In this document: piece by piece, positions 43,805-53,052 of the stretch
Numbering within the stretch: position 1 is the first letter of the stretch
Layout of the letters: each line of letters opens with the position of its first letter
From: Clostridia bacterium
Lineage (GTDB): Bacteria > Bacillota > Clostridia > UBA1381 > UBA9506
Direction of reading: 5' to 3'
Assembly: GCA_017415145.1 (NCBI GenBank)
Contig: JAFQJE010000007.1
Span: 1 to 64,000 of the forward strand
DNA length: 64,000 nt
The notes under the pieces: model-generated
Seen by the model: the letters and a program-made list of their open reading frames with translations, nothing else
Database searches by the model: none
Told to the model about the DNA's origin: nothing
Made by a program: the position numbers and the translations under genes

Positions 43805-46537
43805 TTATTCTTTATTTGCTCCGCAGCACTTTTTGTATTTTTTGCCGCTTCCACAGGGACAAGGGTCATTTCTGCCAATCTTGTCATCTGCTTTTGCCTG
43901 TTTGGGAGCAACTGTTCCATCACCTGCAGGCTTAATGGGATTTGCCACCTGAACACGTTCTGCAGGAGCGTTTAACTTCGCATTAAACACAAGCTTTAAG
44001 GTTGATTCTCTGATTGCTGCTATCATTTCTTCAAACATATCAAAGCCCTCAAATTTATAAAGCATAACAGGGTCCTGCTGACCGTAAGCACGAAGACCAA
44101 TACCGTGCTTTAACTGCTCCATTGCATCAATGTGGTCAATCCACTTTGTATCAACTGAACGAAGAAGTGCTACACGTTCAAGCTCACGCATCATTTCTTC
44201 ACTTGATTCTTCCTCTTTTTGAGCGTGATTCTCCAGTGCAATTTCTGTTAACTGATTTATGAGTCCCTCACGGGTTGAATCCATTAGCTCCTCATCAGCG
44301 AGCTTAAACTGGTCGGGTTTTAAGCAGATTGTTTCTAAGAATTCTGTCATTGCTCCAATATTCCAGTTTTCTGGGTTATTCTCATCTGCTGCAAAACGGA
44401 GCACAGTTTCTTCCACAAAATCCCCTATCATTTTCTGAATATTGGACTTGATACTATCCCCGTTTAATACCTGCTGACGTTGTGAATAAATAATTTCTCT
44501 CTGCTGATTCATAACGTCGTCATACTGAAGCACGTGCTTTCTTATGTCAAAGTTTCTGCCTTCAACTCTGCTCTGGGAATTTTCTATCGCTCCTGTGAGC
44601 ATTTTGTTTTCTATTGCCTGGTTTTCTTCAAGACCTAAGGTGTCAACCACAGTTCTTATGCGGTCTGAACCGAACAGTCTCATCAAATCGTCCTCTAGTG
44701 AAATGAAAAACTTTGATACACCAGGGTCACCCTGACGGCCGGCTCGACCTCTCAGCTGATTGTCTATTCGTCTTGATTCATGACGTTCTGTACCGATAAT
44801 ATAAAGACCGCCGGCTTCCCTCACCTTTTCGGCTTCGGGTGCTATTTCTTCCTTGTATTTTGCCAAAAGCTCAGCATAGGTTTTTCTTGCTTCTAAGATT
44901 TCTTCATCTTCTGTTTCACCGAAGCCTGTAGCCTCTGCAATTAATTCATCGGAAAACTCTCTTCTCTTCATTTCATGCTTTGCCATAAATTCTGCATTAC
45001 CGCCAAGCATAATGTCAGTACCACGACCTGCCATATTGGTAGCGATTGTAACCGCACCGAGTTTTCCTGCCTGTGCGATGATTTCTGCTTCTTTTTCGTG
45101 GAATTTGGCATTTAACACTTCGTGCTTTATTCCGTTACGCCTGAGCATTGCAGACAAAATTTCTGATTTTTCAATTGTCACTGTACCGACCAGTACAGGT
45201 TGGCCTTTTTGGTTACATTCCTTAACCTGCTCAACTACCGCTTCAAATTTGCCTTTTTCTGTTTTATAAACAGCATCAGGCAAATCTACTCTTGCAAGCT
45301 CTTTATTCGTAGGGACTACGACAACGTCAAGCTTATAGATTTCACGGAATTCGTCTTCTTCGGTCAAGGCAGTACCTGTCATACCCGAAAGCTTTTTATA
45401 CAATCTAAAATAATTCTGGAAAGTAATCGTTGCTAAGGTTTTGCTTTCACGTTCTACTTTTACGTTTTCTTTTGCTTCTATTGCCTGATGAAGTCCGTCG
45501 CTGTAACGGCGACCGAACATAAGTCTGCCCGTAAATTCATCTACAATAATTACCTGACCGTCTTTTACAACGTAATCACGGTCACGGCTCATTGTGCCGT
45601 GGGCTTTTAGCGCCTGATTTATATGATGAGAAAGTGTCATATTTTCAGGGTCTGATAAGTTCTCAACACCAAAGGCACGCTCTGCTTTTTCAATACCTGA
45701 TTTTAAAAGGGTTGCAGTTTTTGCCTTTTCGTCTATCATATAGTCCGCATCTATGTCTTCGTAGGACTGTTTATTATCACTCTCTGTAACCTTATATGCA
45801 CGAAGAGAACGTGCAAAACGGTCTGCAAGCTGATAAAGGTCTGTTGATTTATCCCCTGCACCTGAAATAATCAAAGGTGTACGTGCCTCGTCGATTAAGA
45901 TAGAGTCAACTTCGTCAACTATTGCAAAATTCTGACCACGCTGCACCATCATTTCCTTGAAAATAACCATATTATCACGGAGATAGTCAAAGCCAAACTC
46001 GTTATTTGTTCCGTATGTGATGTCGGCAGCATAGGCTGCCTTTCTGTCTTCGTTTTCAACCTCGTGAATGATAAGACCGACGGTCAGTCCCAGGTACTTA
46101 AACACCTTACCCATCCACTCACTATCACGCTTTGCAAGGTAATCGTTTACTGTAACAATATGAACACCTTCGCCTGTTAAAGCGTTAAGATATGCAGGTA
46201 ATGTAGATACAAGTGTTTTACCTTCACCTGTTTTCATTTCAGAAATTCTCCCCTGATGAAGAATAATTCCGCCTAAAATCTGCACGTAAAAGTGACGCAT
46301 ACCCAAAACTCTGCTTGAAGCTTCTCTTACTGTAGCAAACGCCTCAGGGAGAATATCGTCTAACGTTTCGCCTTTTGTGAGTCTATCCTTAAACTCTGCG
46401 GTCTTGCCCTTGAGTTCTGATTCTGACAACGATTTATATTCGTCCTCCAATGCCATTACCTTGTCTGCAATCGGACGAATTCTTTTTAATTCTCTGTCGC
46501 TGTATGAGCCCATAAATTTTTCAAGTAGCTTTTTCAA
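43805..46537 (-). CDS. secA: Preprotein translocase ATPase SecA
   Basis: This 910-residue motor drives Sec-dependent export, including the secreted surface proteins in this window. Walker A MKTGEGKT is near residue 102, the DEAD-type box [14 protein letters not shown] near 207, and the helicase motif [15 protein letters not shown] near 600. The C-terminal zinc motif [13 protein letters not shown] binds SecB or lipids. The start is TTG at 46537 after GAGGTG. It has its own promoter and is followed by prfB. Confidence 0.97.
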   Translation of the reverse strand: MKKLLEKFMGSYSDRELKRIRPIADKVMALEDEYKSLSESELKGKTAEFKDRLTKGETLDDILPEAFATVREASSRVLGMRHFYVQILGGIILHQGRISEMKTGEGKTLVSTLPAYLNALTGEGVHIVTVNDYLAKRDSEWMGKVFKYLGLTVGLIIHEVENEDRKAAYAADITYGTNNEFGFDYLRDNMVIFKEMMVQRGQNFAIVDEVDSILIDEARTPLIISGAGDKSTDLYQLADRFARSLRAYKVTESDNKQSYEDIDADYMIDEKAKTATLLKSGIEKAERAFGVENLSDPENMTLSHHINQALKAHGTMSRDRDYVVKDGQVIIVDEFTGRLMFGRRYSDGLHQAIEAKENVKVERESKTLATITFQNYFRLYKKLSGMTGTALTEEDEFREIYKLDVVVVPTNKELARVDLPDAVYKTEKGKFEAVVEQVKECNQKGQPVLVGTVTIEKSEILSAMLRRNGIKHEVLNAKFHEKEAEIIAQAGKLGAVTIATNMAGRGTDIMLGGNAEFMAKHEMKRREFSDELIAEATGFGETEDEEILEARKTYAELLAKYKEEIAPEAEKVREAGGLYIIGTERHESRRIDNQLRGRAGRQGDPGVSKFFISLEDDLMRLFGSDRIRTVVDTLGLEENQAIENKMLTGAIENSQSRVEGRNFDIRKHVLQYDDVMNQQREIIYSQRQQVLNGDSIKSNIQKMIGDFVEETVLRFAADENNPENWNIGAMTEFLETICLKPDQFKLADEELMDSTREGLINQLTEIALENHAQKEEESSEEMMRELERVALLRSVDTKWIDHIDAMEQLKHGIGLRAYGQQDPVMLYKFEGFDMFEEMIAAIRESTLKLVFNAKLNAPAERVQVANPIKPAGDGTVAPKQAKADDKIGRNDPCPCGSGKKYKKCCGANKE

Positions 46538-46582
46538 AATATATCACCTCATAGGTTTTCTAACTTTATCACACTATTATAG

Positions 46583-46611
46583 AGTATATCATAAAAGATA
46601 TATTCTGTCAA
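46583..46611 (-). promoter_or_regulatory. Promoter of secA-prfB
   Basis: On the minus strand TTGACA (46606-46611), a 17-bp spacer and TATACT (46583-46588) lie 45 bp before secA. Confidence 0.78.
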
Positions 46612-46701
46612 AGAATAATCAAAAGTTAACCGTTTATTTATATTTTGTACATTTATGATTTATTTTCGCAACCCGACCGTAAACTTTTTTTAAAAAAGTG
46701 T

Positions 46702-46730
46702 TGACAAGTTTTAATTTTGCTGATATAATA
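46702..46730 (+). promoter_or_regulatory. Promoter of the tRNA-Ser genes
   Basis: TTGACA (46702-46707), a 17-bp spacer and TATAAT (46725-46730) are both perfect hexamers, 22 bp before the first tRNA. Confidence 0.85.
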
Positions 46731-46752
46731 ACCGAGTAAGCCCAAAAGATGC

Positions 46753-46841
46753 GGAGAGGTATCGAAGTGGTCATAACGAGGCGGTCTTGAAAACCGTTTG
46801 TCCGAGAGGGCGCGTGGGTTCGAATCCCACCCTCTCCGCCA
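46753..46841 (+). tRNA. tRNA-Ser(UGA)
   Basis: The acceptor GGAGAGG pairs with CCTCTCC, followed by discriminator G and an encoded CCA. The anticodon loop CTTGAAA carries TGA between GCGGT and ACCGT. The long variable arm typical of serine tRNAs and the T loop TTCGAAT are present. The minus-strand frame at 46653-46844 is a shadow of this tRNA. Confidence 0.96.
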
Positions 46842-46928
46842 CATTCGCGGTAAGCCTTTTTGCTTGCCGCGATTTCATTTTTTTGGGCTTAAATTTTAAT
46901 ATTGAAATGATTTAATTTCGTCATTCTT

Positions 46929-47020
46929 GGAGAAGTACTCAAGTAGGCCGAAGAGGCGCCCCTGCTAAGGGTGTAGGTCGGGAAACCGGCGCGAGAGTTC
47001 GAATCTCTCCTTCTCCGCCA
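46929..47020 (+). tRNA. tRNA-Ser(GCU)
   Basis: The acceptor GGAGAAG pairs with CTTCTCC, then G and an encoded CCA. The anticodon loop CTGCTAA carries GCT. A long variable arm (GGTCGGG-aaa-CCGGC) and TTCGAAT T loop are present. Confidence 0.96.
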
Positions 47021-47061
47021 AAAACGAGAATACTCACTTTAGTGGGTTTTCTCGTTTTTTT
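47021..47061 (+). terminator. Terminator of the tRNA-Ser transcript
   Basis: AAAACGAGAA.ACTCACT pairs with AGTG.GT.TTCTCGTTTT, followed by T7, directly after the CCA. Confidence 0.8.
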
Positions 47062-47091
47062 GTGTACAAATATGAAAATTCAAACTCGAGC

Positions 47092-47257
47092 GTCGGGAAC
47101 CGGCAAGAGAGATTCGAGCACGGCCGCCGCCGGTGGCGGATGAAGGGAGTGCGTAGAATTGACTAAAATTCGCAGAATACGAGTATGTTTTAACATACGA
47201 AGTATGATGCGCACAATTTTAGTTAGCCCCAAAGGGCGAATCTCTCCTTCTCCGTCA
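47092..47257 (+). repeat. tRNA-Ser(GCU) debris with embedded palindrome
   Basis: 47092-47119 resembles the variable and T arms of the preceding tRNA with changes. 47237-47257 repeats its last 21 bases with one mismatch (CCGCCA becomes CCGTCA; the original is 47000-47020). Between them 47160-47225 forms a palindrome: TGACTAAAATT against AATTTTAGTTA outside, and GTATGTT-tt-AACATAC inside. This suggests an attachment-site duplication or tandem tRNA decay with a small inserted element. No gene was found in 47021-47344. Confidence 0.6.
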
Positions 47258-47313
47258 AATAAGGAACACTATGCGAAAAATCGCATAATGCTCTCATTAT
47301 TAAATTTGGGTGT

Positions 47314-47346
47314 AAAAATACCGCCCTGCAACTACAAGGCGGTATT
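47314..47346 (-). terminator. Terminator of the 58-residue gene
   Basis: AATACCGCC 47317-47325 pairs with GGCGGTATT 47338-47346. On the minus strand T5 follows. Confidence 0.72.
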
Positions 47347-47521
47347 AAAGATTATCCAATATATTCTCTCTTTCTTCTGCAGCCATTGCAAGAAGTTCTT
47401 TATATGCTTCCTTTACTTCTTCAGGGGCATCTTCCTTAAGATATCCGCCGTTTTGGTAAACAAAATACGGCTCTATAATGTTGTGCAATTTTCGTTCTTT
47501 GTCAGTTACGGCTCGAACCAT
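47345..47521 (-). CDS. 58-residue protein of unknown function
   Basis: A short frame on the minus strand starts MVRAVTDKERKLHNIIEPYF, ends EERENILDNL and is strongly charged and probably helical. AGAAGG lies about eight bases before the ATG, and an intrinsic terminator overlaps the stop, which supports a real gene. A second tiny frame (18 residues, MYDETYIEYQ...) ends just before it at about 47525 and may be the tail of a decayed upstream gene. Not recognised. Confidence 0.5.
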   Translation of the reverse strand: MVRAVTDKERKLHNIIEPYFVYQNGGYLKEDAPEEVKEAYKELLAMAAEERENILDNL

Positions 47522-47732
47522 TTTATTTACCTTCTAACGACTTTAGTACTTGGTATTCTATATAAGTTTCGTCATACATGACGCCATATACCTATAAATT
47601 CTATTTTATTGTATCCTTGTTTTCTATACTTGTCAACAGCTTTGTCAAAGGTTTCTGCTAAGATTGACTCATCAGACACCTTGTAATTGTATAGGATTTT
47701 AGTTTGTCACCATCAGTCATAGTATATACAAG

Positions 47733-47761
47733 TTGACACCCTCTGTTGCCGATGGTATAAT
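47733..47761 (+). promoter_or_regulatory. Promoter of the EF-G-like/NYN gene
   Basis: TTGACA (47733-47738), a 17-bp spacer and TATAAT (47756-47761) are both perfect, 50 bp before the ATG. The rest of 47522-47732 shows no clear gene or structure. Confidence 0.82.
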
Positions 47762-47810
47762 TGTTACTGAAGAATAACGTGTATAATTTTTATGAAAGGA
47801 GGATAACTCT

Positions 47811-50405
47811 ATGAAAAGAATTACCGCAGGCATTCTTGCTCACGTTGACGCAGGTAAAACAACTCTGTCTGAGGGGTTGCTTTTTTGCTCAGGCAGTATA
47901 AGAAAGCTGGGGCACGTGGATAACCGTGATACTTTTTTGGATACCAATGAAATTGAGCGCTCCCGTGGTATTACTGTTTTTTCGAAGCAGGCAATCATGG
48001 AAACAAACGATGGAGTTATCACTCTTTTAGACACACCGGGACATTCAGATTTTGCAGCAGAAGCGGAAAGAACTCTCTCTGTTTTAGATTACGCAATTTT
48101 ATTAATCAGTGCAACAGATGGAGTGCAAAGTCACACAAAAACTCTGTGGGAAATGCTTTCAAATCACAATATTCCCACCTTTATTTTCATAAATAAATTA
48201 GACCTTAACAACGCAGATTTTAAAAGCGTCCTGTCTGAGTTAAAATCAGAACTCTCGGACGCTGTTGTAGATTTTTGTGATAAAGATTTGGAGCAATTAT
48301 CAGAAAATATTGCAGTTTGTGACGAGGAGACCATGCATCACTATCTGGAGTGTGGAGAAATCGACACAAATCACGTAATTTCTGCCATAAAATCAAGAAA
48401 CTTATTTCCCTGTTTTTCAGGTTCTGCTCTCAAAATGGAGGGTATAGAAAATTTCCTAGAATCTTTTGACAAGCTAACCGCACAACCTGCATATCCTGAA
48501 GAATTCGGTGCTAAGGTTTTCAAGATTTCTTCCGATGATAAGGGCAACCGCCTCACTTTTGTCAAAATTACCGGTGGGACACTCAAAGTAAAAGATATAA
48601 TCAACGATGAAAAGGTTAATGAAATACGCATATATTCGAGTGAAAAGTACAAAACTGCAGACGTTGTCAATTCAGGCACAGTATGTGCTCTCACAGGACT
48701 TACAAAGACCTTTGCAGGTCAGGGCTTAGGTATAGAGGAAAACGCCGCAAAGCTTACAGTAGAGCCTATATTCACATATCGTGTGATATTGCCTTCCGGC
48801 ATTGATGCCGCCTCATTTGCTCCCAAACTCAAGGCACTTGAGCAGGAAGAAACTCTGCTTAACGTAATATGGAACGAGCATTTGCAGGAAATTCAGATAA
48901 AGCTCATGGGCGAAATCCAGCTTGAAGTTCTAAAGCACATGATAAAGAGCAGATTCGGCATTGACGTTGAATTTTGTCGGGGCAGAATTGTATATAAGGA
49001 AACTATCAAAAACACTGTAGAGGGCGTTGGACATTATGAACCTCTTCGTCATTACTCGGAGGTTCACTTACTGTTAGAACCCTTGCCCCAGGGCTCAGGA
49101 ATGCATTTTGCTGCCGATTGCAGCGAAGATATTTTAGACAAAAACTGGCAACGGCTTATTATGACACACTTGATGGAGAAAGAACATATAGGCGTTTTAA
49201 CAGGCTCGCCCATTACTGATATAAAAATCACACTCAAAACAGGTCAGGCACACCAAAAGCACACAGAGGGCGGAGATTTTCGTCAAGCTACTTATCGGGC
49301 AGTACGTCACGGATTAATGAGTGCTGAGAGTCTTCTGCTTGAGCCTTATTACGAATTTTCTCTGGAAGTGCCGAAAGAAAATGTAGGTCGTGCAATGACA
49401 GACCTTGACCAGATGGGTGCCACTATTTCACTTCCACAAACAAGAGGAGATATGACAAAGCTTACAGGTAAAGCTGCTGCAAGTTCCATTCGTGATTATC
49501 ATCAGGAAATCATAAGCTATACTCACGGACTCGGAAAATTGTCCGTAAAATTCTGCGGATACGGCCCCTGTCAGAACCCTGAGAAAGTAATTGAGGAAAT
49601 AGGTTACAATGCAGATGCAGATATCGAAAACACCGCAGATTCAGTCTTTTGTGACCATGGTGCAGGTTTTATTGTCCCTTGGTTTGAGGTAAAAGACTAT
49701 ATGCACCAGGACAGTGTTCTCCGTCCCAAAAAGGCAAACGCCGATGCATCTGTTGTAAAACAGTCTTCTACCGCGTCAACTGATGCAGAACTACTTAGAA
49801 TTTTTGAAAAAACCTACGGCAAGATAGAAACAAAAATTCCACAAAAAGCAATGAGAACAAAACAGGAAATTCCTGAGCGTTATCGAGGAAAATCTCCCCG
49901 CAATTTTGATAGGGAATACCTGCTTATTGACGGATACAATATTATTTTTGCGTGGGATGAACTAAAGACCATTGCCAATGATAATTTAGAAGATGCCCGA
50001 AAAGCTTTAATTAGCAGAATGACGCAGTACAAAGCCTTTTGTGATATTGAAGTTATTATTGTGTTCGATGCATACAAGGTAAAAGGAAACATAGGCGAAA
50101 TAGAGCGTATCGGAGGTTTATCGGTGGTTTATACAAAAGAAGCACAAACTGCCGATGCCTATATCGAAAAGACTGCTCGTGAGCTTTCTAAAAACTATAA
50201 AGTAACCGTTGCCACTTCAGACTCCTTAGAGCAGTTGATTGTATTTGGCAGCGGTGCTTACAGAATGTCTGCCCGCACCTTCCATCAGGAAGTAGAAGAA
50301 ACAGAAGCACGTATCAAAAATGCAATTTCTGACTACAATATAAAGGAAACGGACACAGATTTTTTAAAAACCATAAAAGAAAAGCTTGATGAGGCAAAAA
50401 ATTAA
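47811..50405 (+). CDS. TetM/EF-G-like translational GTPase fused to a NYN (YacP/Rae1-like) nuclease domain
   Basis: This 864-residue protein has a GTPase domain with G1 AHVDAGKTT (10-18), G3 DTPGH, G4 NKLD, and the EF-G/TetM domain order to ~residue 640 (EGGDFRQATYRAVRHGL, GRAMTDLDQMGATISLP). The last ~165 residues (from ~700) form a NYN domain: YLLIDGYNIIFAWDEL, TADAYIEK and VTVATSDSLEQLIVFGSGA. Stand-alone YacP (Rae1) enters the ribosomal A site and cleaves mRNA. Ribosomal protection GTPases remove tetracycline from the same region. The fusion suggests GTP-driven delivery of an mRNA nuclease to stalled ribosomes; this is inference. GGAGG precedes the ATG. Confidence 0.88.
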   Translation: MKRITAGILAHVDAGKTTLSEGLLFCSGSIRKLGHVDNRDTFLDTNEIERSRGITVFSKQAIMETNDGVITLLDTPGHSDFAAEAERTLSVLDYAILLISATDGVQSHTKTLWEMLSNHNIPTFIFINKLDLNNADFKSVLSELKSELSDAVVDFCDKDLEQLSENIAVCDEETMHHYLECGEIDTNHVISAIKSRNLFPCFSGSALKMEGIENFLESFDKLTAQPAYPEEFGAKVFKISSDDKGNRLTFVKITGGTLKVKDIINDEKVNEIRIYSSEKYKTADVVNSGTVCALTGLTKTFAGQGLGIEENAAKLTVEPIFTYRVILPSGIDAASFAPKLKALEQEETLLNVIWNEHLQEIQIKLMGEIQLEVLKHMIKSRFGIDVEFCRGRIVYKETIKNTVEGVGHYEPLRHYSEVHLLLEPLPQGSGMHFAADCSEDILDKNWQRLIMTHLMEKEHIGVLTGSPITDIKITLKTGQAHQKHTEGGDFRQATYRAVRHGLMSAESLLLEPYYEFSLEVPKENVGRAMTDLDQMGATISLPQTRGDMTKLTGKAAASSIRDYHQEIISYTHGLGKLSVKFCGYGPCQNPEKVIEEIGYNADADIENTADSVFCDHGAGFIVPWFEVKDYMHQDSVLRPKKANADASVVKQSSTASTDAELLRIFEKTYGKIETKIPQKAMRTKQEIPERYRGKSPRNFDREYLLIDGYNIIFAWDELKTIANDNLEDARKALISRMTQYKAFCDIEVIIVFDAYKVKGNIGEIERIGGLSVVYTKEAQTADAYIEKTARELSKNYKVTVATSDSLEQLIVFGSGAYRMSARTFHQEVEETEARIKNAISDYNIKETDTDFLKTIKEKLDEAKN

Positions 50406-50442
50406 AAAGTGCAAAAAAATTTAAAAAGCACATAAAAAAATA

Positions 50443-50471
50443 TTGAAAAAGTTATTCATTTGTGGTACAAT
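50443..50471 (+). promoter_or_regulatory. Promoter of the CofE-like gene
   Basis: TTGAAA (50443-50448), a 17-bp spacer and TACAAT (50466-50471) lie 40 bp before the ATG. Confidence 0.65.
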
Positions 50472-50510
50472 AAATCGTCAAATGATTTTTAACCAAAGGA
50501 GTGGTTTTAA

Positions 50511-51704
50511 ATGAGCAGAATGATTGGTACAGTATCAAGAGGTGTAAGAGCCCCTATTATCAAGGCAGGAGATGACATTGTAGAGATCGTTACTTCCTCT
50601 GTTTTGGAAGCTGCACGCGAGGAAAACATCACATTCAACGACCGTGACATCGTTGCAATGACAGAAGCAATCGTTGGTCGTGCACAGGGCAACTACGCAT
50701 CTGTTGAAAATATAGCTAAAGACGTTAAGACAAAATTCGGGGGAGAGACAGTAGGTGTTATATTCCCTATTCTTTCACGTAACCGTTTTGCTATCTGCTT
50801 ACGCGGTATAGCAAAAGGTGCAAAGAAAATTGTTTTAATGTTATCTTACCCCTCAGACGAGGTTGGTAACCATTTAATCAGCTTAGACGCTATGGACGAA
50901 AAGGGTGTTGACCCCTATACAGATGTTTTATCTTTAGAAAAATATCGTGAACTTTTCGGATATGAAAAGCACAGATTTACAGGCATTGACTATGTAGAAT
51001 ACTACGAAGGACTTATAAAAGAATGCGGTGCTGAGGTTGAAGTGATTTTTGCCAACAATCCCAAGGCAATTTTAAACTATACAAAAAATGTTCTTTGCTG
51101 TGATATTCACACAAGAGCACGCACAAAGAGAATATTAAAGAATAACGGTGCAGAAATCGTTTTAGGACTTGACGAAATTATGAACGCACCTGTAGACGGC
51201 AGCGGTTATAATGAATTTTACGGTCTTTTAGGTTCAAACAAAGCTACCGAAGATACTGTAAAACTCTTCCCCCGCAACTGTCAGCCTATTGTAGATGCTA
51301 TTCAGAAGAAATTGTTTGAAGCAACTGGCAAAAACATTGAGGTTATGGTATACGGCGACGGTGCATTTAAAGACCCCGTAGGAAAGATATGGGAGCTCGC
51401 AGACCCTGTTGTTTCTCCTGCATACACTAAGGGCTTAGAGGGTACACCTAACGAATTAAAATTAAAGTACCTTGCAGATAATGATTTTGCAGACCTTTCA
51501 GGTGATGAATTAAAAGAAGCTATCAAACAAAAAATCGTAGAAAAAGACGATAACTTAGTTGGTAATATGGCATCAGAAGGTACAACACCCAGACAGTTAA
51601 CAGACCTTATCGGTTCACTTTGTGATCTTACATCAGGCTCAGGCGACAAGGGTACACCGATTGTCTTCATTCAGGGTTATTTTGATAACTACACAACCGA
51701 GTAG
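50511..51704 (+). CDS. CofE-like gamma-glutamyl ligase family protein
   Basis: This 397-residue protein is related to coenzyme F420-0:gamma-glutamyl ligase (GTVSRGVRAPIIKAGDDIVEIV, AIVGRAQGNYASVENIAKDVK, VYGDGAFKDPVGKIWELADPVVSPAYTKGLEGTPNE). It is longer than archaeal CofE (~250 residues). No other F420 gene is in the window and F420 is not expected in Clostridia, so the substrate is probably different. AAAGGAG precedes the ATG. A structured element begins at the last base of the stop codon. Confidence 0.82.
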   Translation: MSRMIGTVSRGVRAPIIKAGDDIVEIVTSSVLEAAREENITFNDRDIVAMTEAIVGRAQGNYASVENIAKDVKTKFGGETVGVIFPILSRNRFAICLRGIAKGAKKIVLMLSYPSDEVGNHLISLDAMDEKGVDPYTDVLSLEKYRELFGYEKHRFTGIDYVEYYEGLIKECGAEVEVIFANNPKAILNYTKNVLCCDIHTRARTKRILKNNGAEIVLGLDEIMNAPVDGSGYNEFYGLLGSNKATEDTVKLFPRNCQPIVDAIQKKLFEATGKNIEVMVYGDGAFKDPVGKIWELADPVVSPAYTKGLEGTPNELKLKYLADNDFADLSGDELKEAIKQKIVEKDDNLVGNMASEGTTPRQLTDLIGSLCDLTSGSGDKGTPIVFIQGYFDNYTTE

Positions 51705-51902
51705 GCTGGTAAAAACGACACATAATCGTTCAAAACAAAGAGCAAATTTTTGCTAGAAACAGATGAAGGCACTCCATGTGGAGTGCCTTTTTAATTTATG
51801 TTTTGAACTTAAACGAACCTCACCTCTCGGCGTACACACGTACGCCTTCGGGTAACCCCTGCGGGTTCGGTTCGTTTATTCTGTATCCGTTTTTCCTCAG
51901 CC
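51704..51902 (+). repeat. Structured dispersed element, copy 2 (after the CofE-like gene)
   Basis: P1 is GGCTG 51704-51708 / CAGCC 51898-51902, and P1b is AAAAACG 51711-51717 / CGTTTTT 51888-51894. P2 is GTTCAAAACA 51728-51737 / TGTTTTGAAC 51799-51808 and encloses an AGCAAA/TTTGCT hairpin and a terminator (GGCACTCC / GGAGTGCC, then T5). P3 is AAACGAACC 51811-51819 / GGTTCGTTT 51869-51877 and encloses GGCGTAC-acac-GTACGCC 51829-51846 and an AACCC/GGGTT hairpin. Compared with copy 1, P1b and P3 change on both sides and stay paired. No gene lies in 51705-51918. Confidence 0.87.
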
Positions 51903-51918
51903 ATATTTTAGAGCCGCT

Positions 51919-53016
51919 CTAACTAAAAATCACAAGTAAAATGGAGAGCATTCCCACATTATACGCCGTAAATGTCAGCATATAGCGACCTTTGCTGATG
52001 CTTTCTTCCTTCGCTATAAATCGGTAAGATATAAGGCTTGCCATGGAGGCAATGACAGTACCCAGCCCTCCGATGTTTGTGCCCAAGATTAAAGATTTTG
52101 CATCGTCGGTAAAAGCTGAAAGCATTGCTGCTGCAGGAACGTTGCTTACCACTTGCGAAATAAGAGCAGACATTAAAACCTCACGACCACTCATAGCCGA
52201 TACTATAAAATCGTAAATTACAGGAATACGTGCAACATTTCCTGCAAAAACAAAAAAGAACACAAATGTTACCAAAAGTATGTAGTCTGCTTCCCTCAGC
52301 AGTTTTCTGTCGTAAATTACGGTAGCTATAACAACTACTACAAATGTTATATAGCATGAAATTATTTTCAGCACCGACAAAATACACAAAATAAATAGTC
52401 CGCTAAAAATTGCCACTGCTCCCTTTTTAAGCGTTACTCCATTTTGTTGATTTTCTGATGACAAATAGGTATTCTTTCGTAAAATAAGGCACACCAAAAT
52501 CATCGCAAGACAAACCGCACCCAAAGGGGTTGTTATTTTGAAAAACTCTGCAATGTTCATATTATAATGAGTATACAAGTACAGATTTTGCGGATTGCCA
52601 ACAGGTGTGATCAAACTTCCTAAATTTGCAGCAATAGTTTCCATAACTACTGCAAAAACGATACAGGAAGGCTTTTGATTTTTTAATATCATCAGAGAAA
52701 AAGGCACAAAGGTTATTAGCGCCACATCATTTGTAATTAACGCTGATGCAAAAAAACAAATCATACAAAGCATTAAGACCATTGTTTTTTCAGTTCTTAC
52801 CATTTTTGAAAGGTTTGCTTTTAAAAACTCAAATACACCTGCACGGCGGACACCTGCAACAACTATCATCAGGCAAAACAAAAGCACTAAAACAGGCAGA
52901 TTTATGTAATCTGCAAAATTTATGTCAGGCGGAACAAAAAAACAGGAAATCAACGCCAGAACTCCTGCAATGGTAAGCAATATATCATTTTTTATGAGTT
53001 TAATAATCTTTTTCAT
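51919..53016 (-). CDS. SLC13/ArsB-type anion permease
   Basis: This 365-residue polytopic membrane protein of the CitMHS/SLC13 ion-transporter superfamily shows ITNDVALITFVPF and ANLGSLITPVGNPQN, the duplicated family motifs. It probably carries an organic or inorganic anion with Na+ or H+. The ATG at 53016 is chosen because the upstream in-frame ATG at 53040 lies inside a terminator hairpin. It has no evident promoter of its own and may depend on read-through from gtrB-gtrA. It is shorter than typical family members (~430). Confidence 0.78.
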   Translation of the reverse strand: MKKIIKLIKNDILLTIAGVLALISCFFVPPDINFADYINLPVLVLLFCLMIVVAGVRRAGVFEFLKANLSKMVRTEKTMVLMLCMICFFASALITNDVALITFVPFSLMILKNQKPSCIVFAVVMETIAANLGSLITPVGNPQNLYLYTHYNMNIAEFFKITTPLGAVCLAMILVCLILRKNTYLSSENQQNGVTLKKGAVAIFSGLFILCILSVLKIISCYITFVVVVIATVIYDRKLLREADYILLVTFVFFFVFAGNVARIPVIYDFIVSAMSGREVLMSALISQVVSNVPAAAMLSAFTDDAKSLILGTNIGGLGTVIASMASLISYRFIAKEESISKGRYMLTFTAYNVGMLSILLVIFS

Positions 53017-53025
53017 ATCTTTTCT

Positions 53026-53052
53026 AAAAAAGCACCCCATGGGTGCTTTTTT
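53026..53052 (-). terminator. Terminator between gtrA and the permease gene
   Basis: AAAAAGCACCC pairs with GGGTGCTTTTT around a short loop; on the minus strand a T6 run follows. Confidence 0.8.

Noticed and set aside
46653-46844. 63-residue minus-strand frame beginning MWRRGWDSNPRALS
   Set aside because: It is the reverse complement of tRNA-Ser(UGA), a well-known artefact.
47159-47581. 140-residue plus-strand frame
   Set aside because: It spans tRNA debris, a palindrome, a terminator and the better-supported 58-residue gene on the opposite strand.
47811-50405. Acquired tetracycline-resistance gene
   Set aside because: The NYN fusion, absence of mobile genes and a normal promoter argue against a mobilised tet(M/O/W) determinant, though the fold is related.
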